NCBI GenBank assembly: GCA_002733215.1
Contig: NVUY01000005.1
Location: 65,057-129,056, forward strand
Length of the DNA stretch: 64,000 nt
From: Sulfurovum sp.
GTDB lineage: Bacteria; Campylobacterota; Campylobacteria; Campylobacterales; Sulfurovaceae
Direction: 5' to 3'
The translations under genes were made by a program, and so were the position numbers. Shown here piece by piece: positions 16,968-27,100 of this stretch (the first letter of the stretch is position 1; the number at the start of each line of letters is the position of its first letter). The notes beneath the pieces were generated by a model. It searched no databases and was not told the origin of the DNA. It saw only the letters and a list, made by a program, of their open reading frames with translations.

Positions 16968-17390
16968 ACAACTACCCTCAAAGCCCCTCTTGTTGGGCTC
17001 TGCAAGACATTGGATTATCTAAAGAAATACTCCAAAGATCTATGCAGAGAAATAGGGCGATATTAATACAGAAAATATTATATTTTACTTCTTTTGCTCT
17101 ATATTCACTATAGAGCAACTGAAAAAATAGATAAAACAATATAGAACTATTTTTCAAGACAACTATTATTGTCATACTTTTCATTTCCAGATCCATCTTT
17201 ACGATATTTATTTTTCTTACGCAAAACTCACAATAATAAATGTACAAACAAATATTTCACCAGTTATTTCAAAATTCATATTTCAAAAAAACATCAAAGT
17301 TAGATACAAATACACACAAGAGGAGAGATCTACTTTTTTGATAGAATTTATATTATGTTAACCAAAATATATTATTACTACGGATATGGC

Positions 17391-17972
17391 TTATTTTAGT
17401 GATTTAACAAATATCTTCTCCATCAAATCTAAATTACCTCTTGCACCATAGATAGATGCTTTTAGCATTTCATCTGCACTTGTATCTCTAAAACTCAATT
17501 CATATCCTGCATCTTTAGCCATATACTCCATGAAGATTCTTTGCACGCGTCCATTGCCTTCTCGGAAAGGATGCATTATGTTAAGTCCATTCATAAATAC
17601 AGCTGCACTTTTAGCAAAACCTTCTTTATTTTGCCCCTTAAAGTAATTTTCATTTTTGAGTGCATCAAATAACTGTTTGGCAACTATAGGTAGTTTGTCA
17701 TAACCTGTAAAAAATGTTGTGCCTTTTCCAAATTCGGCTGTAATATTGGCTTCATGACGATCTTTCCCTGCCCAGGTATAAATATCTGAAAACAAAAAGC
17801 AATGTATGGCTTTAAGATGCACATAGTCTAACTGCCCTACTATGGGGTCATTTTGTAGTGCTATCATTTTAGCATTTGTGAGTGTTTTTTCTTTTTCGTA
17901 AAGTTGTGTAAGTGTTTTTGCTTCTAGTAAATTTGAGGCTAAGAGTTCTCTGTCAAAGTCTGTTTGAGACAT
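17391..17972 (-). CDS. Fic/DOC family protein (putative AMPylase)
   Basis: Canonical motif HPFREGNGRVQRIFMEYMA. Confidence 0.92.
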   Translation of the reverse strand: MSQTDFDRELLASNLLEAKTLTQLYEKEKTLTNAKMIALQNDPIVGQLDYVHLKAIHCFLFSDIYTWAGKDRHEANITAEFGKGTTFFTGYDKLPIVAKQLFDALKNENYFKGQNKEGFAKSAAVFMNGLNIMHPFREGNGRVQRIFMEYMAKDAGYELSFRDTSADEMLKASIYGARGNLDLMEKIFVKSLK

Positions 17973-17975
17973 AGG

Positions 17976-18227
17976 CTAAGAGGCTTTTGCTAATGCTACT
18001 ATCTCGTCCATTGTTATTTCATTTCGCAGTTGTGCGATGCTTAAAAGTATATCTTTTTCATTAAGGTAAATGCTTTCTAATGCATGACTACACAAAGAGT
18101 TGAGTATGGTTTCATACTCTTGTATACTAAGCTCTGACTTGTAATACTCAAGTATCTGTATAGCTTCAGTCTTACTATGGGTATCTGGGTAGTCATTTTT
18201 TACTAAATGCAAATAGCTCATACACAT
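17976..18227 (-). CDS. Small protein upstream of fic (possible cognate partner)
   Basis: 83-aa ORF 3 bp upstream of fic, same strand. Confidence 0.5.
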   Translation of the reverse strand: MCMSYLHLVKNDYPDTHSKTEAIQILEYYKSELSIQEYETILNSLCSHALESIYLNEKDILLSIAQLRNEITMDEIVALAKAS

Positions 18228-18357
18228 ACTCCTTTGTAATTTTATATACCATTATAACATACTTTTTGCTACACTGCTCTACCCCCTTAGAAATAGTGGA
18301 TATTAAACTAACCTGTCCCCATTAATTCCATTGGTTTATATGTATAAGTAGAAAAAG

Positions 18358-21300
18358 TTACGAAGCAACCAAATACTCCTCATTCCTCATCTCTGCCAAA
18401 TGAGCAATATGTTCAAACACCTTTTTATTTTTAAGCATAAAGAGTTCTCTATTATATGAACTTGGTAACTCTTTATCGAGTACACCTCGTATCTCTGCTT
18501 CTACTTTTTCTACTTCTTGTTTCTCTTTATACCAAGGGTCTCTAAAAAGTTCTTCTCGTTTTTCTTTTAGTCTAGCCAATAGTGCCACTGCTGCTTGTTT
18601 TACTTCAGATTTTTCTTTTTTACTTAACTTCTCTTTTTTGAGCAAGTCAAATATCTCCAGCTCTTGTTCACTTAATCCTTCCCTTGCGGCTCTTGTATCT
18701 TCCTCATCCATTTCACCAAAAAGCCCAAGCAACTCATCATATTTTTCTTCTATGGTCATGCTGCCGTTATTGTACTCTTCTATGATAGCTTCAAACTTCT
18801 CTAAAAACTTACCACGTGTTGCATTGGCTGCCATCATCTGTTTTAGCTTTATCTCCATCAGCTCTTTTAGGTTGCTGTATGCGATGTTCTTATGCTCTTT
18901 TTTGGGGAACTCTTCTTTGAGCTTTTCTATGTCAAGCTTTGCCAAGTCTATCTGCTTGTATTCGGTTATCTTTGCACCCTCACCGTCAAGGTCACCTTCT
19001 CTTACTACAGACTCATCGAGCAGTTTATCTAAATCTACTCTGGCTTTTTGAAGTTCATCATCTTTGTCTAGCTGACGGCTAATGATATCTTTTAAATACA
19101 GTAGCACATCTCGCTCTTTTTTGAGCTGTGCTTGTGCAAATACTTCTGGCTTAGCAGAATCAAACAAACTTACGATGGTATGCACATACAGGTTAAACCC
19201 TTTACGTTTCTCTTCGCTTACCAACACTTTATCGGCATAGTCAGTAAAAAGTTCTATCTCTCTAAAACCTTTTTCTTCCATCTGAAGTATGGCATCTATA
19301 TCTACATCCAACTCTAACAAAAATGACTTACACTCAACTATGGCTTGTGCCAACAAATCCAAAAGTGCATCAAAATCCTGTACAGGCATCTCGTCTTCCC
19401 CCTCACTAGAACCTTCTGCATAGTCACTCAATGCCTTTTTCAAGTTTCTAAATACACCAAAATAGTCGATAATAAGCCCATTTTTCTTCGCCTCAAAGAC
19501 TCTGTTGGCTCTGGCAATGGTTTGCATGAGATTATGGTTTTTCATGGGTTTATCTAGGTAAAGTGTAGAGACTGACGGTGCATCAAAGCCTGTCATCCAC
19601 ATGGCAGTAACAAAGACTATACGGTAAACATTGTCAGGGTCTTTGAAGTAGTCTTCTATGTCTCGTCCGTCTTCATCTGGACGATCCATTAGCTTACGGT
19701 GAGGACGTATGTCTAGTCCTTTTTCATCAAACTTTTCTCTTTCATCTTTGTCAGACCCTTCTTGACTGATCACCACTGCCATCTTTGTCTCTTTGAGAAA
19801 GTCTATCTCATCTTGTATCTCTCTTTTTATAGAGGCATCTCTTTCTTTAGACTTTTTCTTGTTTAGTTCACGTATCTTTTCTGAGACATAACGTTTTACC
19901 ATCTCATACATCTTTACAGAGGTAAATTTATTGATAGAAACAACCATGGCTTTCATGGGTTTTCTATTGCCCTCTTCATCTTTTACATTGAGACGTTGTG
20001 GGAAATGGTTTACGATGTGCTGGGCTATCTCTTCTAGTCTGTCTTCTCTTGTAACCACTTTGACTAAAGTACTGTACTCTTTGTCTAGTTTCTTTTTAGC
20101 ATCATCTTCAAGGTCATATTTATCTACAATGTCCGCTGCTTCATATATGAGGTCTTCATTGACATTCTGTACTCGGGGGACTGCTTTTTTGTAAAACAGT
20201 GGCACGGTAGCACCATCTGCGATGCTTTGTGCGAAGTTATACTCAGATACATAGTCACCAAACCACTCTTTGGTGAGAGAGTTTTTAAGTATGGGTGTTC
20301 CTGTAAATGCTACTCTCTGTGCCTTTGGTAAGGCTATACGCATGTTTTCACCTAAGCTTTTGTAGTTGGTACGGTGTGCTTCGTCTACTATGAGTATCCA
20401 GTCGTCTCTGTCAGACTTTTGGGTATAGGTTTTTCCTTTGGCGATGCCGAAGTTAAAGATGGTAGTAAAGAAAAAAGACTTGTTCGTCCCCAATGCCTCT
20501 GCTAGTTGTTTTTTGCTTCCGTTTCCTTTGGCTCTGTATTGGTTTTTGGTTGACTTCTCTTCACCTGAAAGTGCCAAAGTCTCCGTGTCTAAAAAGTTTT
20601 TAAATATCTGGTCATCCAAGTCATTTCTATCTGTGACTATAAGAAAAGACCAGTTCCCTACCAACTTACGGTTCACTTTCTTAGAGAAAAATATCATCGA
20701 GTAAGACTTTCCAGAACCCTGTGTATGCCAAAATGTCCCTAATTTACCAGAACCGTCACGGTTCTTTAAAGACTTTACCGTTGCATTGACACCCAAGTAC
20801 TGATGGTTTTTAGCGATGATTTTTGTCTTTTTTCTGTGGTACAGTACGAAGTTTTCTATATAGTCTAACAGTACTTTAGGACTACACAAACTCTCTGTGG
20901 CTATCTCTAGTGAGAGTTTGTTTCCCTCTGCTTCTATTTGTTCTAAGGTTTTTTGTTTGCTGTTTGTACTACTGTCTTCTGTTCTTGTCCATGTAAAAAA
21001 GTGTTCCCACTGTGCAGTAAAGCTTCCTATGCGTGTTTGTATGCTGTTGGAGATGAGTACAAAGACGTTGTAGTAAAAAAGCTGTGGTATGTCTGCTCTG
21101 TAGTTTTGCAGGTTGTCATCGTAGCCGTCTTTTACTTTTTTACTGGCATTTTTGAGTTCTACCATGACCAGTGGCAGTCCATTGACATAAAGTATAAGGT
21201 CGGGTCTTCTTCGTCTGTTGTTTCCCAGTTGTTCTATGGTGAGTTGTGAGACAACATGGTAGAGGTTTTGGCTGCTGTCGTTGAAGTCTAAGACAGAGAC

Positions 21301-21627
21301 TTTTGTACTCTCTTCTTTTCCTTCATCGTTGCTAAAGCTTACAGGTACACCCTCTTTTATGAGTGTGTAGACTTCTTGGTTGGCTTCCATCTCACTGAGG
21401 CTTACACGTTTTTGGGTGAGTTGGGCTATGGCATCGTCTATGCTACTCTTGGGTAGTGTGGGATTAAGGTGGGTTAGTGCTTCACGAAGTTTGTCTACAA
21501 GCACTACATCTTTAAGACTTTTGCGTCCTACGAGCTTGTCTTTCCATGCATCTATGTGTTCAAAGCCTACTTCTTCAAACAGTGCTATGTCTGCTTCTTC
21601 GATGTCATTTTCGCTAATGTGTGCCAT
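18358..21627 (-). CDS. hsdR: Type I restriction endonuclease subunit R
   Basis: RPDLILYVNGLPLVMVELKN (nuclease), WHTQGSGKSYSMIFF (Walker A), ILIVDEAHRTNY, RVAFTGTPI. Confidence 0.95.
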   Translation of the reverse strand: MAHISENDIEEADIALFEEVGFEHIDAWKDKLVGRKSLKDVVLVDKLREALTHLNPTLPKSSIDDAIAQLTQKRVSLSEMEANQEVYTLIKEGVPVSFSNDEGKEESTKVSVLDFNDSSQNLYHVVSQLTIEQLGNNRRRRPDLILYVNGLPLVMVELKNASKKVKDGYDDNLQNYRADIPQLFYYNVFVLISNSIQTRIGSFTAQWEHFFTWTRTEDSSTNSKQKTLEQIEAEGNKLSLEIATESLCSPKVLLDYIENFVLYHRKKTKIIAKNHQYLGVNATVKSLKNRDGSGKLGTFWHTQGSGKSYSMIFFSKKVNRKLVGNWSFLIVTDRNDLDDQIFKNFLDTETLALSGEEKSTKNQYRAKGNGSKKQLAEALGTNKSFFFTTIFNFGIAKGKTYTQKSDRDDWILIVDEAHRTNYKSLGENMRIALPKAQRVAFTGTPILKNSLTKEWFGDYVSEYNFAQSIADGATVPLFYKKAVPRVQNVNEDLIYEAADIVDKYDLEDDAKKKLDKEYSTLVKVVTREDRLEEIAQHIVNHFPQRLNVKDEEGNRKPMKAMVVSINKFTSVKMYEMVKRYVSEKIRELNKKKSKERDASIKREIQDEIDFLKETKMAVVISQEGSDKDEREKFDEKGLDIRPHRKLMDRPDEDGRDIEDYFKDPDNVYRIVFVTAMWMTGFDAPSVSTLYLDKPMKNHNLMQTIARANRVFEAKKNGLIIDYFGVFRNLKKALSDYAEGSSEGEDEMPVQDFDALLDLLAQAIVECKSFLLELDVDIDAILQMEEKGFREIELFTDYADKVLVSEEKRKGFNLYVHTIVSLFDSAKPEVFAQAQLKKERDVLLYLKDIISRQLDKDDELQKARVDLDKLLDESVVREGDLDGEGAKITEYKQIDLAKLDIEKLKEEFPKKEHKNIAYSNLKELMEIKLKQMMAANATRGKFLEKFEAIIEEYNNGSMTIEEKYDELLGLFGEMDEEDTRAAREGLSEQELEIFDLLKKEKLSKKEKSEVKQAAVALLARLKEKREELFRDPWYKEKQEVEKVEAEIRGVLDKELPSSYNRELFMLKNKKVFEHIAHLAEMRNEEYLVAS

Positions 21628-21654
21628 CTTTTCCCTGCCCTTTCCTCTTGTTAG

Positions 21655-22923
21655 TTAAATTATATCTAAATCCTCTACTTTTAACTTGCCTGACATTAGG
21701 CGTGGGAGGAGTAGGTCTCGGATTTCTCTAAGTTCATCATTTTTTAAGTTTAATATATCTATTTCTTTTAAGATTGGTACAAGTATTTTTTCAAATTTAA
21801 TTTGTAAGTTTTTTGGAGGGGTAATCACTTTTTGTAAATATATCATATCAGGTGTTAAGTGCAAGACATTAACTCCATTTGCAAATTCTTTTAGCAATAA
21901 TCCAATAGTCGAAAATCTTAATAATGCATATAAAAAGTCTTTTTCAATATTAAGAGGTTCAATCTTTACCAAGTCCATAGATACAATATATTTATCTTGA
22001 TTCATGGCAGGAACTTTTGCTACTCTTCCGACAATAGCTCTATCTTGAGTCATATCTGTGACTGCCATAACAATATCACCTTCATAGGCAACATTAGTTT
22101 CTTTATATTCACCATTAAAAACTTTTATACCATCACGTCTAAAACCACCATTTCTATTGATACATTTTAAATTGATAAATGGTAACCCTGTATCTCCTGC
22201 TATATCTTCTGATGAATACGATTTTCCTCTATGATATTTTAAATACTTACTGAGCTTATCTCTCTCCCATCCCACAGGCAACCCATCCACCACTTCCACA
22301 TTTTTATACCCAGGAAAACGAAGCCGTACAAACCACTCTTTATACATCTCCTCTGCCATAGACTCTAAAAGTTTGATGCGTTGGCTGTTGTTTTCTATGA
22401 GTTTGTCGTAGTTTGAGAGGAGTGATGCTATTTTTTGTTGGGTATTTAGAGGTGGGTATAAAAAAGAAAACTTTTTTAATTCACCTAAAGCCATCCGCAC
22501 TTGATTTGCACTACCTTGTGCCCTTGATTCAATATGATGTTTAAATAGAATTGTTTTAGTTAAATAATTAAAAAAAGTTTGACAAATTCTTTTATCAGTA
22601 ATTCGGATACATACCGCATTTTGATTTAGTAGTGCAGTATGAAATTCTTTTGGAACAATAGATGTACGTCCAACAACAGAACCTTTTTGAGAAGGGTGTG
22701 AACCAACTGTGGCAACAATTAAATCATTTTCATAAAGTATATGCTTTTGATATTTTTGATAACTTTTTTTTGATAAAAAATTATCATTTCTTGACGCTAT
22801 AGAGCCATTTATCATATTTGTAACTTTAACAACTTTATATCCACTATCAACATATTCAGTATCAGACCAAGCACCACCATTAATAAAATTTGATATTTCT
22901 CCTAATTTCAACTCTAAGTGCAT
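21655..22923 (-). CDS. hsdS: Type I restriction specificity subunit S
   Basis: Two TRD-like halves, LSNYDKLIENNSQRIKLLESMAEEMYKEWFVRLRFPGY, LLPRLMSGKLKVEDL. Confidence 0.93.
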   Translation of the reverse strand: MHLELKLGEISNFINGGAWSDTEYVDSGYKVVKVTNMINGSIASRNDNFLSKKSYQKYQKHILYENDLIVATVGSHPSQKGSVVGRTSIVPKEFHTALLNQNAVCIRITDKRICQTFFNYLTKTILFKHHIESRAQGSANQVRMALGELKKFSFLYPPLNTQQKIASLLSNYDKLIENNSQRIKLLESMAEEMYKEWFVRLRFPGYKNVEVVDGLPVGWERDKLSKYLKYHRGKSYSSEDIAGDTGLPFINLKCINRNGGFRRDGIKVFNGEYKETNVAYEGDIVMAVTDMTQDRAIVGRVAKVPAMNQDKYIVSMDLVKIEPLNIEKDFLYALLRFSTIGLLLKEFANGVNVLHLTPDMIYLQKVITPPKNLQIKFEKILVPILKEIDILNLKNDELREIRDLLLPRLMSGKLKVEDLDII

Positions 22924-25025
22924 TATTTATTACTTAATAATATATTTACATTTTTATCTATACTTTTTTCAATCAAATGTGCCTCATCATTCAACCCCAT
23001 CAAAACCTCATGCTTCTCCAAAAGCAAAGCTTTAAATTCCTCTTCTGTAAGATTATCCTCTTCCAACGCGATACCCACATAACGCCCAGCGTTAAGAGAG
23101 TAGTCCTGTTCATCGGCATACTCTTCTCTGTCTGCCAGTTTACATAACCCCAACACATCAGCATACTTAGCCTCAGGAAAACGACTCTGTAGCCACGCTA
23201 TGTTTGACTCCCAGTAAGAAAGCACATCTAGCTTCTCTTTGAGTAGAGACATATGAGACTCTAGCCCTCTTTTATGCCCTGCATCCCAAGACTTGTCACC
23301 TTTAACACGTAGTAACTTTTCACCCTCTTTAAAAAGTGCTAGAAGTACCGTTGCTTTAGGTGTGAGTGTTTTTATGGACTCCTGCAACGACTCTAGGGTA
23401 GATGCTATCTCTTTGGCTACCGTATGTTGCTTGTCATTGTCCAACAGTGCTACATCAAAACTGGCTATGTTTTTTACATTTGGCAGTTTTACACTTTTTA
23501 GAGCTTCACACACATCTAACCTAGCTAACAGTCCAGAGTCATCTAATACTTTTTGTTTATCTGCTTTTCTTTTGTCTTTGCTCTCATTAGCGTAGTTTTG
23601 TAGTCCGAGTACCAAGGCATTGTACTGCTCTACATAGCCAGTAAACATCGCTAACGGCGTACTAAGGTTTTCTTGAAACTTCTCTATGTAGTCTGCAACT
23701 GTTTGTAAAAACACATCACCTTCTCCACGGCGAAGCTTCACTATGCACGCTAGGTTTTGCACCTGTTCCTCGCTCCACTCACGGTGTGCTCTGTCTATCT
23801 GTGTGTAGACCGAACGTGCATCTATGAAAAGTATCTTCTCTTTGTCTTGTTTTTGTTTGTCGAAAAACCATAGCGTAGCAGGTAGAGTTACTGTGTAAAA
23901 CATGTTTGAAGGTATGCTCACCATGCAGTCTACTATGCCAGAGTCCACTAGCTTTTTGCGTATCTCATACTCAGAGTTTCTTGCATCACTCGCAGAGTTG
24001 GGCATGACAAATCCAGCACGTCCTTTGTCGTTCAGCGAAGTAGCGAAGAGCGATATCCACAAGTAGTTGGCATCGGTGATTTTGTCATCTTTCTTGCCCT
24101 TGGCTTTAGGTAGTCCATAGTGCGTAAACCGTGTATCATTTTTGACCGTACTCTCTTTGACACCTTTCACATTAAAAGGAGGGTTCGCCATGACAAAATC
24201 AAACTGGTTTTCACTCTTGTAGCAGTCATCTTCATAAGAGTTGGCTTTTCGTATCTCACCTTTTAAGTTGTTTACAAGTAGATTCATCTTGGCTAGTTTG
24301 ACGGTGGACTGTTCATGCTCTTGTCCGTATACACGTATGGCATCTCTGTTTTTATGGTACTTCTCTATGAAGTTTGCAGACTGCACAAACATCCCACCAG
24401 ACCCACAAGCAGGGTCAAATATCTTGCCCTTGTAAGGCTCTATGGCTTCCACGATGAACTTTACCACAGAAGTAGGCGTAAAGAACTCTCCACCCTTCTG
24501 CCCTTCACTCAATGCAAACTTACCCAAGAAGTATTCATATATCTTTCCAAACACATCACCCGAAGCATTTTTAGGAATGTCCGAAAAGTTTTTAAGAAGT
24601 TCTGGGAGTATCTCAGCATTGTTCGCTTCTATCTGAGCATAAGCATCTGTAGGTAAAATATCTTGGAACTGTGCATCTTGATGAGACTCTATGTCTTCCA
24701 TAGCTTTTTTGATGGCTGTTGCTAGGCTTTGGTCTTTGGGGAGGTTAAGCAGATACGCATAACGAGACTCAGCAGAGAGGTACAAACCACAATGTTTTAT
24801 AGCAAGTTTTTCCATACTCACTTCTGCACGTGTACCCTTATGCTTTTCATACTCTTTTTTTATATCATCTTCTACCACAGCATACTTGTTGTCAGCAAAA
24901 CGCAAAAAGATAATGCCAAGTACAGGCACAGCATAATCAGCAGACTTTATGCCCCCTGTAGCCCGTAAAGTATTGGCAGAGTCCCAGAGGTTATCTTCTA
25001 GTTTTTTAAGTTCTTCTTTTGTCAT
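22923..25025 (-). CDS. hsdM: Type I restriction DNA methyltransferase subunit M
   Basis: GEFFTPTSVVKFIVEAIEPYKGKIFDPACGSGGMFVQSANFI, MANPPFNVKG. Confidence 0.95.
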   Translation of the reverse strand: MTKEELKKLEDNLWDSANTLRATGGIKSADYAVPVLGIIFLRFADNKYAVVEDDIKKEYEKHKGTRAEVSMEKLAIKHCGLYLSAESRYAYLLNLPKDQSLATAIKKAMEDIESHQDAQFQDILPTDAYAQIEANNAEILPELLKNFSDIPKNASGDVFGKIYEYFLGKFALSEGQKGGEFFTPTSVVKFIVEAIEPYKGKIFDPACGSGGMFVQSANFIEKYHKNRDAIRVYGQEHEQSTVKLAKMNLLVNNLKGEIRKANSYEDDCYKSENQFDFVMANPPFNVKGVKESTVKNDTRFTHYGLPKAKGKKDDKITDANYLWISLFATSLNDKGRAGFVMPNSASDARNSEYEIRKKLVDSGIVDCMVSIPSNMFYTVTLPATLWFFDKQKQDKEKILFIDARSVYTQIDRAHREWSEEQVQNLACIVKLRRGEGDVFLQTVADYIEKFQENLSTPLAMFTGYVEQYNALVLGLQNYANESKDKRKADKQKVLDDSGLLARLDVCEALKSVKLPNVKNIASFDVALLDNDKQHTVAKEIASTLESLQESIKTLTPKATVLLALFKEGEKLLRVKGDKSWDAGHKRGLESHMSLLKEKLDVLSYWESNIAWLQSRFPEAKYADVLGLCKLADREEYADEQDYSLNAGRYVGIALEEDNLTEEEFKALLLEKHEVLMGLNDEAHLIEKSIDKNVNILLSNK

Positions 25026-25107
25026 ATATTGCGTTATCCCTCAGCTTATTAATGAAGGATATTTTACCGTAAATGTAATATATGTTTGATTTGTTTAAAT
25101 ACGTAGA

Positions 25108-25209
25108 GGCAGAATCCATTTCTGCCCTTAATTCAATCACGCAATCAATATTTTATGGTATTTATGTTTATATTTGTATCATGGTAAAGGGCGGATATGG
25201 AATCCGCCC
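25108..25209. repeat. Two REP-like palindromes downstream of the second RAYT
   Basis: GGCAGAA-TCCAT-TTCTGCC (25108-25126) and GGGCGGAT-ATGGA-ATCCGCCC (25189-25209). Confidence 0.7.
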
Positions 25210-25216
25210 CTATGGG

Positions 25217-25789
25217 TTAATTTTTCGATAACACATCATCATCCCAGGTTGATGGATTATTTATAATATATGTGGCAATACGATCATAATCCACATCATC
25301 ACGGATAATATGTTCATAATAATTACGTTGCCAGATGCGTTTGTCAAATGGTGGTAATGTACCGTTTTTTACCATTTTTATGTATGCGTTGGTGGTCAAT
25401 GATTTATACACCCCAATAACATTTCCAACCGTAGGGGCACCCTTCATGGGTGCCCTTTTATCATGGATACCAACCGCACTCGCCACATCAAGGGCACCCA
25501 CGAGGGGTGCCCCTACATTATCAACGATTTCAATAATCCCATGAATATGATTTGGCATGATGATAAATTCATGTAACGCAATATTTGGAAAATCATTGAT
25601 AATTTCATACCACAATTTATTTACCATTTTCCCCGCAACACCCAAAACCATCATATCATCCACAATCTCACCAAACAAATGTAAACGATTTTGGGTACAA
25701 ATGGTAATGAAATAATACCCTGCCCTTGAATAATCATAATGTGGCAAACGCAATGAACAACGATTATGTAAGTCTCTTAATGCGGTCAT
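25217..25789 (-). CDS. REP-associated tyrosine transposase (second RAYT)
   Basis: RLPHYDYSRAGYYFITICTQNRLHLFGEI...IIMPNHIHGIIEI...YEHIIRDDVDYDRIATYIINNPSTWDDD. Confidence 0.93.
   Translation of the reverse strand: MTALRDLHNRCSLRLPHYDYSRAGYYFITICTQNRLHLFGEIVDDMMVLGVAGKMVNKLWYEIINDFPNIALHEFIIMPNHIHGIIEIVDNVGAPLVGALDVASAVGIHDKRAPMKGAPTVGNVIGVYKSLTTNAYIKMVKNGTLPPFDKRIWQRNYYEHIIRDDVDYDRIATYIINNPSTWDDDVLSKN
25431..25516. repeat. Inverted palindrome pair inside the RAYT coding sequence
   Basis: GTAGGGGCACCC (25431-25442) / GGGTGCCCCTAC (25505-25516) with inner GGGCACCC-TTCAT-GGGTGCCC hairpin. Confidence 0.8.
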
Positions 25790-26298
25790 TTTAAAAACCC
25801 CATCACCTTCATATCTGCCACTTCAGAAGAAGCTATAAGTTCATCGAGTGCTTTTTTCAGTTCTTTGTACTGTTTGTCACTCTTTTTTTCGACTTCCATT
25901 ATTTTCTTTGCTAGAGCGTTGTAATGCCTGCTAAACTCTCGTAGTTTTGTGAATGTTCTTATGATGGCAATATTTACTTCAGTGGCTACATCACTTTTTA
26001 AAACAGTTGCCAACATATAGACACCTTGCTCAGTAAATGCATATGGATTTACTGAAGAGTGCTTTAACTTTTTAAACCGGTCACAATTTGTGACCAGTTC
26101 ATTTTTCTCATCATTATTTAACTGAAATAAGAAATCACTTGGAAATTTTTTTATATTTCTTTTTACTGCTTGATTTAGTACTTTTGTCTCCACTTTGTAA
26201 AGTTCTGCCAAGTCTCTATCTATTAGTATTTGTTTGTTTCTCATTGTAAATATACGGGAACTTATCTCACCCTGCACTACCAACTCATCCATTTGCAA
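25786..26298 (-). CDS. ORF6N-domain-containing protein
   Basis: RIFTMRNKQILIDRDLAELYKVETKVLNQAVKRNIKKFPSDFLFQLN...YAFTEQGVYMLATVLKSDVA. Confidence 0.88.
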   Translation of the reverse strand: MQMDELVVQGEISSRIFTMRNKQILIDRDLAELYKVETKVLNQAVKRNIKKFPSDFLFQLNNDEKNELVTNCDRFKKLKHSSVNPYAFTEQGVYMLATVLKSDVATEVNIAIIRTFTKLREFSRHYNALAKKIMEVEKKSDKQYKELKKALDELIASSEVADMKVMGFLK

Positions 26299-26352
26299 AC
26301 TCCTCTTTGTCTTCTAAAATTATTGTATCTAAGAAAAACAATACTAGATAAA

Positions 26353-26373
26353 AATATGTCAAATTGACATATT
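26353..26373. promoter_or_regulatory. 21-bp palindrome upstream of the ORF6N gene
   Basis: AATATGTCAA-A-TTGACATATT, perfect 10-bp arms. Confidence 0.6.
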
Positions 26374-26433
26374 TTTTAAATGTGCAATTAAAATTGTGCC
26401 ATCACGAAGGGGAAGAAGAAACAGAACCTGATT

Positions 26434-27099
26434 TTAGAAAGATTCTTTTTCTACAATATCAGCATCTACCAGTTCATCATCATTCTCATGATCGGCTACA
26501 TCATTAGCCAACCCCATCTGTGGCAATTGATGTAGTTTTGTTGATGCATAATGTTCTTTTTCAAGTTCTAACTCTTTTACACTCTCTTTTAATATGTCTA
26601 TCTCCCGTCTTTTAGGTTCCAGTATTTCAAGACAGTTGATACGCTCGAGTTCATGCTTAAGTGTTGTGAGTTCCAGCTCTTCGATCTCATCTTGTACTTT
26701 GTGTAGTTCTTTTGTTTTGCCTGTGAGTAGTTTTGTATATCCTGCTTCATCTATCACATCTTTATATTCTGTGTTGAGTTCTTCTATAGAGTAGAGTTTT
26801 TGCATAAAGTTGTCTTGAAGGCCTTCTAACAGTCTAGTATCTATAGCCAACTCCTGTTCTGCTGCCAAGAGAGCCTTTTCTTCTTTTTGCTTGTCGTTTA
26901 CTGCTTTTTCTATGCTATTTAACAGTTTTTCTATCTCTACTTTGTACCTGCTTATCCCCTCTGCATAGGCAAGTGTACCTTGTCTATAATAGTTGTCTAT
27001 TTCGTTGATGATCGCTGGTATACTTGTATCCTGAGATACTGTGTGGACAAGTGCTTTTTGTATATTTTCGCTTATATCTTCTTTCTTATCTTTCATCAT
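26434..27099 (-). CDS. Coiled-coil hypothetical protein
   Basis: Long Glu/Lys/Leu-rich helices, no recognised catalytic motif. Confidence 0.55.
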   Translation of the reverse strand: MMKDKKEDISENIQKALVHTVSQDTSIPAIINEIDNYYRQGTLAYAEGISRYKVEIEKLLNSIEKAVNDKQKEEKALLAAEQELAIDTRLLEGLQDNFMQKLYSIEELNTEYKDVIDEAGYTKLLTGKTKELHKVQDEIEELELTTLKHELERINCLEILEPKRREIDILKESVKELELEKEHYASTKLHQLPQMGLANDVADHENDDELVDADIVEKESF

Positions 27100-27100
27100 A

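Noticed and set aside
16978-17247. 89-aa minus ORF between the tetR operators and fic
   Set aside because: No RBS, low-complexity hydrophobic composition and no recognisable family; not reported as CDS.
18638-21658. Multiple + strand ORFs inside hsdR
   Set aside because: Antisense shadow ORFs opposite a clearly coding type I R subunit.
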